DNA of 64,000 bases from Aralia elata (Eukaryota; Streptophyta; Magnoliopsida; Apiales; Araliaceae): assembly GCA_034770075.1 (NCBI GenBank), contig CM068387.1:77935971-77999970 (forward strand), in the 5' to 3' direction. The notes beneath the pieces are model-generated. The model ran no database searches and was not told where the DNA came from. It saw only the letters and a program-made list of their open reading frames with translations. The translations under genes and the position numbers were made by a program. Shown here in pieces: positions 43,134 to 55,100 of the stretch. Within the stretch, counting starts at the first letter, position 1; each line of letters opens with the position of its first letter.

Positions 43134-46100
43134 TTAAGCTGGAACGCCCCTGCTGGTTTGCTTTGCAATTTCTTGGTTTCTATCACGGATACACCTTTTC
43201 AACACATAAAAGAGGATAAGGAAGAAGCTGCAACCAATAACACAGAGGGAAATGGCAAGGGCGGATGAATGTGTGAGCACGGCAAATGTCCCGGTAATAA
43301 AAGCAAGCATCATTGCTACAATGGCAGCAATATTGAGATTTCCCGCGACGAAGATAAGAATTAGAATATTGTTTAAATCTTGATATATAGCCGCAACAAA
43401 GTATAAAATTAAAGAAGTTAGTGAGAGTAGCAGGCCTATCGTATCCGTTACCATAAAAGCCTTGAAAGCTGCCTTTCTCGTAAGAATTGTCATTCCTTGA
43501 TTTAGGCCTTCATTTCCGTCGAAGCCACCAGGCAAGGTGAATCCTGATGTGAAGGTTACTGTCGCTATAAGTGTAGCCACTACTATATGAGTGTTGACAT
43601 ATTTCTTGATTGCATCGATTTGTTTTTCTTCAGCTACCCTCTCCCTTGCAATCTCTGCAGCTGCCGTCTCCATTGCCTTCTTTGCAACTGCTTTATTCGC
43701 AAGAATTTTCTTTCTATCGACTTCTCCATCTCGAATAAAACTCCACAATTTCCATGTTCGATTAACACCGGTATCACTAAGTTCTTTTCCAACATTCCAC
43801 TAATTTGAAAAAATCTCAAATTAACTTTGAATAAGTCAATAATTAATAACTTTATAATTGGAATGGAGGGAGTACTTTTTCTTTTTTTCTTTTCCGTACA
43901 AATAAATTTAGAAAATACTACTCCATTCGTTCTAAAATTAAAGATACAATTTAATTTTTGAGATTAAATAATGATATATTAAACTTCAAATTAATGTGAA
44001 TATATTTAATTTTAGTTGATACTGTAACACCACAGTCCCACATTGAAAGATAAGGGAAAAGTTTGTCTGTATATAAGGAATTGAGTTACTATCAATAGTA
44101 CCTTCAGTCATGACCTTTTGGGTGAGCCTGTGGTGGGCTAAGATGACCCAAGAAGATACTATTGGGCCAATAATTTAAGGTCTTGTTTGGATGAATTTGA
44201 TTCGATTCGGACTTGGGATTTGACCCAAGATTTGTTCCAAACTCGGGATTTGACCCGGGTTGTTACATATGGTATCAGTACCGACTCTCGAAAGCTCGGG
44301 TCGGGTCATCCGATCGGGTTGCCGGAGGTAGGGACACGAAGGCTGGTGGTATTATCCCACAATAGAGAGAAGGAGGTCCGGAGGTAGGGACATGAAGCTA
44401 GCCGGTATTATCCCACAATGGCTAGAGAGGCAAAGATCTGTGGACCGTGTGTGTGATCGGTTCTGACGGGGACGTCAGAAATTTAAGTGGGGGAGTTTGT
44501 AACACCCTAGTCCCACATCGAAAGATAAGGGAAAAGTTTGTCTGTATATAAGGATTTGAGTTACTATCAATAGTACCTTCAGTCATGACCTTTTGGGTGA
44601 GCCTGTGGTGGGCTAAGATGACCCAAGAAGATCCTATTGGGCCAGTAATTTAAGGCCTTGTTTGGATGAATTTGATTCGATTCGGACTTGGGATTTGACC
44701 CAAGATTTGTTCCGGACTCGGGATTTGACCTGGCTTGTTACATATACAATTATTATAATTATATAATATATAACGTACATAAACTATTAATCATAAATTT
44801 TTTAATTCATATAAATTTTAAAGTTTAATATGTCATCGTTTGACCTTAAAAGTGATCTGTAATAACCTAAGATTTTCGATATATTTAAATAAGAAATATT
44901 ACGAATAATTTTTTTATTATTTATTTTTATTAAGTATCAAAAGTGAATAGGGTAATATGTGCAAGGTAAAGTATATGTGTATATGTGATAAATTTATATT
45001 TGTTTATCGCATGAATGATTTCAAATAAATTTTTCGAAAAAGGAATTGTTGATTATTATAAATTATATTCTTATAATAAATTAATTTTGTAGTAAAAATA
45101 TTTTATTATTTATTTTCCATGAAAATATGATTAATGTATTATTTAAATAACATATGTCTATTTTACGAATAGATCTTTAGTATTATTATTATTGATATGA
45201 TTATTTCCTTATGATATGAATTTAGCAGATTAGTCAGTTTATTTATTTTAAATTGACTAAGAAAGGTAAATGAGGCAAAGTGAAACAATTGATCAAAACT
45301 CTAATTTGATCTATGAATATGGATTTGAATGCTAAATACATTTATTGTTAATTGTATTTAAAAGTATGTATGTTTGTATTATTTAATATATATTAACCAG
45401 TGTTCTAAAAGTTGGCCTAGTCGGCCGACTAGTCGGCGACTAGGTCGGGGTCGGAGGGAAGCCGAGTCGCCTAGGGCCAAGTCGGTGACTAGTCGGGGCT
45501 AGTCGGGGTAGCCGGGCCAAGCCCTAATCGCCACTTCGCATCATCACAGAGCAGATGAGAGGGAGAAACGAAGAGAGGCGACTCACGAGCAACTTCAGGC
45601 GACTGATTCGGCACTCCGGCGACTGAAAAGAGGCGACATCGGCGACGGACTCGCGAGCAACTCTAGTCTCCAGGTACGCTTCTCTTCTTCTCTTTCTTCT
45701 CTGATTCTGCTGTTCTTCTTCTCTTCTTTTCTTTGCTTCTGTTAATTATTTTTTTCTTTTCTTTTTCTTTAGTTGTACTCTGCGTATAGTCGGTATAGAT
45801 GAAAAGTGAAAACCAAAAAGGAAGGAGTATAAATAAATAAATATGTGCTCTGTTATGTGCTAAATAATTCGCACTATAGAATTAGGATTTAAAGACTTCA
45901 CATAACAAGAAAGAGGAAATGATTAAATAATGTGGTCCTACATAAAGTATTCCCAAAAAATGGCAAACTAGTGAGTGGAAGGGCTACTAGTAGTATTTAA
46001 AGATGGTGGGTTGATAAATTTAATAGATTTTTACTACTAAATTTGTAAAGTTGTTGGGATAGAGAACAAATAATTTAATTAGGTGTATAAAAGTTTTGGG

Positions 46101-49100
46101 GACTGGAGCCTTCTCCAATTAGCAATTGTTTTGCAACACATCACACACCCTTCTCCATAAAAATCACCAAAATGCATACTATTTGACAATTATTTCCGAC
46201 ACGCATGGCTATAAAATAAATAAAAATAAATACTCAAAAATAAATACTCAGTCTTCATATCTTCCTTTGACAAAATATTGATTTTTTTTGCGAGTAATAG
46301 TAATATAATAGATCAATATAAATATATAAATAATTAATTTATGTGTCTTTTTACAATAAAGTTGATATATTTTTATAGTATTATAAAACTTTTTATTTTC
46401 CATAAAAGAAAAAATCAGAAAGAATAGGTTTTCGCTTTCTTTCTTGCTATAAAAATACTTAACTTACATGGCGGTTAAAAAATACACGTAAAAAAATACA
46501 TTTATACATTTATTTAATTTATGTGTTACTTATGTTAGTCCTAAAAGTTTTCTTAAATTTCAAAATAGCCCCTAAAATGTTATATATCAGTCCCTGTAGT
46601 TTCATTTTCTTTCATTTCAACCCCTATACTTTTATTTTCTTTCATTTAAGTCCCTAGCCGATTAATCCCCGATTAATCCCCGACTAATCCCCTAGTCGCT
46701 AGTCGGTAGCCAACCGACCTGGGACCGACTAGCGACTTTTAGAACACTGATATTAACATAAGAGATTAATTTTATTATCTCAATTTATTATTTATTTTAA
46801 ACCTAATTAAAACGAGTTTAATTGGGTTATGTAATTAAACCAATATGAGTAAATATTTAAAAAGTCCAAAGTAAGTGGACTAGTAACCCTAATTAAATAA
46901 TTAGTGTAAGATAAAATTGATGTATTAGACCTATGCTATTTTGCATGGCTCAAATAAATTAAATAGGAGCCCAAATGAATAAAAGGAATGACCCAAACAC
47001 TAGCCCATTTTGGGATGGACTTTCTAGAAGCTAAATGTATCAAATTAAGTAAATAAAGAAAATCAAAAATTGGGCAAAAAGAAGAGGGAGATGTCGGGTG
47101 GTTCAATGAACCACATGTGCTCATGTATTGTTTTATTTCATATTTTTAAAATTGGTATGCCAACTATCCTAGCCATTGTCCCTAATAAAGCTAACTTATT
47201 AGTCTAAAATCTACAAATTACGGGATAACAAAGAAAATAGAGGGTCATGTAATAATAATATGTATACATATATATGATATATCTATACATTTTTATAGCT
47301 ATAAATATAGCTCCTCATTTGCTAGCAAAAGAGTTTACTTCATTTTCCATTTTCTTAGTTCTAAAGAGAGAGAGAAAGCTAAAGAGCAAAACAAGAGAGA
47401 GGCTGCCAAGATTTCAAAAAAAAAAAAAGAGTTTTGTTGCATGTCTTCAAGATCCATAAATTATTTTGGAAAGAGAAGAAGGGTGGCCTATAAGACAAGG
47501 TATAAAAACCCAAAAAACTAAAAACCTTGCTATCTTAATATGATTTATTGTGGATATTTAGTAATAAATCATGAGTTTATGATCTTGAACCATAGCACAC
47601 TAGATTTATATGTTTTATGTAGTTTCATGCTTAGATCTTACTATTTTATGTGTTTTTAAGCTTGAACAAAGAAGAAGATGAAAAACAGTTTTTAGTTTAT
47701 AAAACCTTAATTTTCAGTCCACTTTGGACCTTTACCATTTTAAATCCGTAAATCAATTTTGTGATCCGTAAAAAAGGGGTGTTAGATATATGAGTTAGTT
47801 GTTAAATCCAAGTAGTAAAACTGAAATTTATTAACTGAACAAGCCATGACAACCGTTTTGATAAAACAGTACAAGCGGGTGGAATAAAAACTGTAGGTTA
47901 AAACTGTCACAGGTCAGTTTGTGTCAAGGGTAGTTTCGGCACCTTTAGTTGCTTTAAAAATTCTGATCTTTTGTGGAATATTAGTATACTGAGTTATTAA
48001 GATCCTGCCCAAAGATGGTAATTTGTTGATGTATAGAATAAGAGTTATGACTTTTATAAAAAAGTGTGTTTTTAAAAATAAACTATAATAACTCCTAAAA
48101 TACAATTCAAAAACATGTAAAATTTTTACAGAGGCTAGGTGTAAATAACAGGAGACGATTATATAAATTTTATAATTTTTGAACAAAAGGATAATTTATA
48201 ATAATTGTAACAATTTCAGACTATTTTGGACCATTTAAAAATAGTAAACGAAATTGAAAAATTGCAGGAAAAATATATTATCACTAAACTATCATATACT
48301 GATATTTTCCAGAAAAGAAAAAAATAAAAAGTTGTTTTGGTATTTTTCATGGCTATGTTTAGATTATGAATAAATAGATAAGTTAAGTTAAATCAAGTTG
48401 TAAAACTAGTAAATGTGATTTTATTTTATAAGGATATTTTGGTCATTTATTTTTTATGTTATAAGGGTGTCATGATATGTGTGTTAGACAAATTAAATAG
48501 TAAGAAAAAAATAATTAAATTAAATTGTTTATAAATGATTAAAATATTATTAAATGAATAATAATATTAGTGAATGAGTAAGATATTATTAAATGATTAG
48601 TAATATTAGTAAGTGAATAAGATATTATTAAATGATTAATAATATTATGAGGTGAGTAGATATTATTAAATGATTAATAATATTATGATGTGAGTAAGAT
48701 AGTATTAAATGATTAATAATACTTGTGAATGAATAATATATTATTAAGTAGCTAATAATATTGAAAAGGGAACAAAATATTATTATGTGATTAATAGGCC
48801 TGGCAAAATATGGATTTAGTTGGTTATGGTTTTTACAATATGGGTTATGGGTCCATTAGGAACTAAAACCACATTATCCATTTTAAATATAGATAATATG
48901 GTTTGGGCTCATATGGTTATGGTTCTAATCCAGGTCAACCCATATTTTTTTTCTTTCTTAACTAAGCACTACTTCATAATCCATATAGCTAGCCATGAGC
49001 CAAACATTTACGAAATTAGAAATGGATAATGTTTGGTATCACATCAAACATTTATGGGTTTTGAGAAATTAGAAAGCAAACTGGACATGTAATATTAATA

Positions 49101-52100
49101 TACAATAAAAGAATCTCATTTACGAAAATTAAAAACTTTACGGATACATTTTTCTTCTATGTTTAGCCTTAAAAAAATTATAATTGAGCAGTATAAATGT
49201 ATAATTAATAGTAGTAAAATTGTATCCTTATATTTAAAAATATTATATCATTTTATGTTATAATCAATGAAACGAGAACTCCTAATTATGTAGAATGTAA
49301 ATTGTAACTTTATCATAATTAAAAATCGTAATATATTATAATTGTTTAATTTATACATGCTCATTTTGTATATTATATTTTCACAATGTTACATTTAATA
49401 ATTTTACTATTTTAATAACGTGAGTATCATTTATTATTTATGTGAGAGGTTTGTAAAAATATCTAATTTATATTAATTTAAAATTTAAAAATGTTCTGTG
49501 TGGAAAAGAAAACAAAGACATGGTAAAAGTTTATATATGAACCAGGATAATGTACCATCTTTATCTTCTCCGGCCAATCAAAGAATGAAAGGGCTAAACT
49601 TCTTCCAAAATAATAAATTAAGACATTTTAAATACAAAATTAGCTTGATTATTTAAGTATTCAAAATAATAAATTATATAATTATTGGTACTTTTACGTA
49701 GTTTACAATACTTATAATTATATTGAATTAAATTAAATAAATTTATATTAATTAGTAATATTAAAATATTATATATTGACTTTAAAAAACTAAACGACTC
49801 TTAAGTTTTAGAAACAGAGGAACTACATTACAAACTTACAATTGAGTTGCACAAAAAAGTTACTAAAATATTACTCCGTTCCGAAGTATAAAATTAATAC
49901 TTATTTTTTAAAATCAACTTGAGATAGATATTTTTAAACTCAAAATAATATAATAATAAATATTGTAAATTAAGTATTACACTATTACTAGTTATAAAAT
50001 TTATTATTTCATAATGTTCAATAAATCTTATTAATTTTAAGTTTGAAAGTGTTTTAATTTGACTTTTAAAATTTAGTAATAATCTTATAATTTAAAACAA
50101 AAAAATAATTAAAAATGCATGACATGGTTGATAGAAGCAAAACTTGTTCAAAGATAATTTTTGAAAAAACATAAGAGGATAAAGTAATCAGGAACACATT
50201 TTGCTTTTGTTTGCTTTTTTTTTTTTTACAAAAAAAGGAAAATGAAAGCCAATTGGAAGCAGGTAAGCTGCTGAAATCCGGCGGGTGGAAAGCAAGCAGG
50301 TTCCATGACAATTCACAAAGTAGCTGATACATAATAAAGTGGGTTAAAAAATGGATAACTAGTTTGGACCTACTTTTCCCCCTTAAAATATGGGTCCAAA
50401 CTTTATCCAACCTAAGTAATAAAAAATGGTTAACCAACCCAAATGGTTCTAGTTAATTTGGGTTGACCCAACAGGCTATAACCTATATTGCCAGGTCTAG
50501 TGATTAATAATGTTAAGAAGTGATGAAATATTACTTGATATTAAGGTGAGTTTAAAGATGATGGTTATGTGATAGACTATTATCAAAAGATGATAATATT
50601 ACTAATGATTTATTATAGTATCTAGTATTTGAATTATGTGACTAAATGAATTATAATATGTTATGCTGATTGAAAGATCAATCTTATAAATGATAGGTCT
50701 TTCATAAGAGAATAAATTAGATTGCGTAACAGTAATCGATGGACAAGACAAGTTCCCTAACCTTACTCAAATTTATATCGAGCCATTATCTTAACCGTTG
50801 CATTTACTTTATGCAATGGATCCATATATTATGCAAGTTTCAATACCTTTTTAATGTGCAAGTATTCTTGAACTTTATTCAAGCTATCTACTGATTTCAA
50901 ATATCTCGATATTGTCTCATGTGATGCAATTATAATCAAAATTATTCTGTTCTTTGTGAAAGTGTCCTCACTTGTACAAATTATTATAATTATTGTAAAT
51001 TCAAAATTCTTTGACATGATAAGTTTTGATACGTACTATTAAATTTTGGTATGTATATATAATTTAAAGGTTGTCTAAGCTATTTGATTCGGCTAGACAT
51101 AGTTTGGAATGTATTATTGAATATGATTGTTTATGATAAAGTCGTCCAACTAAATTGCTTTAGTTAGGACTCCAGACTGAGTATGAACAACCCGAAATGG
51201 AAAATTTTTATGCGCCAAAGACGGTGATGATGAACGAAAATATCGTTCTAGCATGTAGTGTTGATCAATACAGGACACAACGGGGCTGATCACCTTCCGT
51301 GTCCGTAAGCCAGACGGTTTGCAGATGAATTTCTGTACAAACCTTTTCAAACTTGAAAATAAAAGTTCATGGTCTATTGACCGCTCAGCAATTCATAGTC
51401 ACTACGTTGTTCCAAAAATTGTAAACGATTTGATATGTTATTAAGAACTGTTTCAAATGAATTCACAACTATTGATTCGTTGTAGAAGTAGTCCTTAAAG
51501 AAAATATTTACTTTTTTCAGCTAATGTTTATTAATTATTATTACTTGCTGAGCAATTAAATGCTCATTCTTACTTTAAATTAAATGTTTTCAGCTAAGTG
51601 TGATCGACCAGAAGGCTCTGGCAAGGACAACGAAAAGGGAAAGCTGAAGGATTAAGTATAAGGTGTTATTTGTAATATCTAGACTTTAGTAGTGTGATAA
51701 TATAATATCTATCATGTAATAATGTACTTTAAAGGTCGCCGTACCTGGGGATTAGATAACTCTGATATAATTTTTAAGTTTGTAATATATTAAATAGTTT
51801 GAATATATGGTATCGTGTAACACTAAGTATGGGTTTCAAGTACCCGAATTTGGGGGCGTCACATGATCAAACTGTATCTCTAATTTTGGAAGGAAGTGAG
51901 CATAAGATTAAAAACAGACATACTCGGAACATACTTTTTAAACATTAATTATATGATATATAGCTTCTGCTTTAATTGTTAAGAATAGAAAAGGAGTCAA
52001 GTATATATAAAATATGGCAGAAAATAATTAACAATGAATGAATATGGAGTTGAAATTAAAAAAAAAAAAATATGACTCATAGCTATCGTTATCCATGTGA

Positions 52101-55100
52101 TTTCACCCACCGAGTAGAATTAGACAACCCATAAGAGTCTTATTGATCATTTCTAGGATGGGATTCCCCTTTAGTGAGAAAATATATGTAATAGTATTAT
52201 TTGAATTCTACCTTAACAATAATTAATAAGTAGTTAAACCTAAATTTTATGTAAATTTAGTTGAGGTTAAACGACAGTTTGACAAATTTTTTGAAATTGC
52301 ATGATTATTTTTGGGCAAAGAAATATTTATAGTTGCCAGACTACGTATATGTATATAACGACAAGTTTTTCACTTGTTTTCCAAATATTTTTTTACTTAA
52401 ATTTACTTTTTACATTTATTTGAACAATACTTATTGCCATAAATATTATTTAGACATCCTCAACAACTTTTTCATAACTATGAACTTGAGATAGAAAGAA
52501 CATATATAGTAATTATATGCCAACTTTCTTACCTGCTCCATTAATGATTCTTCTTCATCGCCATATGCTACATCGAGAGGAGTGAGGTTTTTGTTGTTCA
52601 ATGCTTCTCTATCGGCCAGCTTATGTCGTATAAGCTCCGGCACAAAGCAGCCAAAATTAGCAAGGAGATGGAGAGGTGTGTTGCCATCATTATCTCTCTG
52701 GATCAAAAGGCTCTTGATTACGGGACATTTTTGTAAAATAAATTCAATAATTTCCATATGCTCAAGCGTTACCGCTATGTGCAATATATTTTGACCTCTT
52801 TTATCAACCATGTCCCATAAATCTGGACATAATTTTGATAGTTCTTGTAGTACACTATTTCTGCATTGACCAGCTGCTACGTGAAGAGGTGTTCTGTTGC
52901 CAATCTTTTCTGTTTGGTATGCAACAACTTTGTCCACCTCAACTAGATTCTTGATCTGTATATGATCATCATAATATGCGGCGTAATGAAATGCTGTCCA
53001 CCCATATTTGTCTGTTATCTTTATCAGATCTTTTTTCTTCACCAATAAACATTCCACACATTCTGATCGAAAATTTTCATAATGAAGATAATTTAGAACA
53101 TAAGTTTAATATTTTTGAAGGATAGATAGTTATTAAATCAATACTTAACTAGAAATTATTTTATTTTCATTTTTAGAATTTATTAAACTGGAACAAGTTG
53201 AGAAAATGCAAAAAGGAAATTAGAAAAAAAATAAAATTATTTTGAATTGATTTAACTAATGGGTAATTAATGACAAAAGTGTTACTCCAAGTTAAGAAGT
53301 TTTTCGTTTTTAACCACAAATCTGGCAATAGATAATCAACTTTCTAAATTTTTAAAAGACAATATCGTACCTTTTTGATAGTCGGGTCAACTTTTAAGCA
53401 GAAGATATAACGTGTCAATTTTTTTATGATTACAACATGAATTATGATAAATGATAAATTTTTATGTAGAAAATACGTGTATGACATTATACGCATAATA
53501 ATATTTAACTCGAGAAAATACATTGACTTATTTTTATTGTGTAATACTTTCATATAAATCAATAAATAATAAACATTAACATAATAATTTAATTTAATAA
53601 TACTCCATCGGTAAAAGATGACTTAAGTATAATAATAATTTTTTTTTTTCAAATGAAAAATGGCTTAAATACAATAAAATGATATAAAGACTTTTTATTG
53701 TTGAGAACATATAACAAAATTCAGGCGTGGACACACATAGAGTCAAGGAGGAGGGGCCCGGGGGGGGGGGTGTAAGTATAGGGGTAATATAATAAAATGG
53801 TACTCCCCTTAAAGAAAAGCATTATGTCACTTATCAACAATTAGATATTTCTTATATCTTCTTTTAAATTCAAATTTCAATTTTTGTTTTCACGAGTCAA
53901 TTTAATTTTTTTCCAATTTGTAAGGTAAAGATTAATTAAATATCATTAAATTTTTCTCTATTTTTTATTAATTAACTATGAATAGTTAATTATTTAGTTT
54001 TGATTCTTATTTATTTTTATTCATTCATGCTCTTTAATTTGATGCTAATTTTTTTTCTGGCATGTGTGTCATTTGATGTTGTATTTAAATCAATAAAGAC
54101 ATGAATTGTGAATATATAATTTTGTTTTAGGACCATACTAGTGGGTGTTTGATTTGTTTATATTATTAAATTTATTATTTAATTTTTCTATTATGTTGTG
54201 AATTTGTATTTGATATTTTTGAATCGTATGATGAATGGATATATGGATAAATATTTTTGAAGATTTAGCGCTACTAAACGTTATCGATCCAAATTTTCTT
54301 CTGATGAACCTACTCATGCAAGAATCAATTAATTATGTCTCAATCCAAGAAATATAGTATTGAAGAATGATTTTTAACGACTTTTATGTATTTTTAATTA
54401 AAATTTATATTTTGTGAATTTTATTATTTTTTAAATTTAATTTGTCAAAAATCCTGCAATTTGCCCCTGACAAAATTATGACTGTGCCAATATATTTAGA
54501 GTGAAAGAGCTGGTCCAAGATGTTGATTAACACGACTGGGAAGTTTGGTGTTTTTCTTTTTATCAGTGAAGAGAAATTTTTATTGAAAATGTGAAAGTTA
54601 CACCAAACCTAAAGTTCGCTATCTTTAATCGGAACTTTTCACAGTATGAAGGATCTGTGGTGTTGGTGCCGGGTTGGTTAGGGGGGGGGGGGGGGGGGGT
54701 TGGGCTCGTGAGGGATCCTACTGATGGTGGTGGGAGAGGGTTTACTGGCAAGTTGGTGGTGGTGCGACGGTAGTAGATTTACAGATGAAGACGAATAGAG
54801 AGATGAGAAACAAACGGGGAGATGGGAGTTGATTTGGTATAATAATTAGGTTTAAATTTTTTTTCATTGAATGATACTTATGTCCTTACAAGTGGTAATG
54901 TGTCCATAAAATCCATTTTTTGTTTATTTAAATTTTTAAGTGGTTGATTGATTTCAATTCTGTTTCTTGGACCAAATTTTCCACAAATTAAGGTATTTGC
55001 AATTTTAGTAGGGTTAAAAACGTAGAACACTAATTCAAATTTAAAAAATATCTTAAATTTTGGAAAATTATTATTATATTTAGAAAAAAAATTCAGAAAA

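Larger units (their letters stand above)
44858..51863 (+). mobile_element. Solo-LTR-like element, 7,006 bp with two nested hAT insertions
   Basis: Starts TGTAATAACCTAAGATTTTC and ends TTTGGGGGCGTCACA, flanked by a perfect TGATC duplication (44853-44857, 51864-51868). Removing the two hAT elements and their duplications leaves about 3.9 kb. A TATA box (CTATAAATATAGC, about 47299-47311) is followed by an AG-rich leader. A conserved block near 51546-51650 (TTGCTGAGCA, GCTCATTCTTAC, TTTTCAG) recurs in the two other long solo-LTR-like elements. No coding region was found. The start resembles Tekay/Del-type LTRs (TGTAATA.CC..AAATTTTCG), an inference from memory. The element lies wholly in intron 3 of the ACD6-like gene, in antisense orientation to it. 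Confidence 0.78.

Noticed and set aside
50066..50437. 123-codon minus-strand frame inside the second hAT
   Set aside because: It overlaps the element's subterminal region and has no transposase or zinc-finger motif.
54563..54773. Pro-rich or Gly-rich frames around the G run
   Set aside because: Both strands give low-complexity peptides created by the homopolymer; there is no conserved domain.
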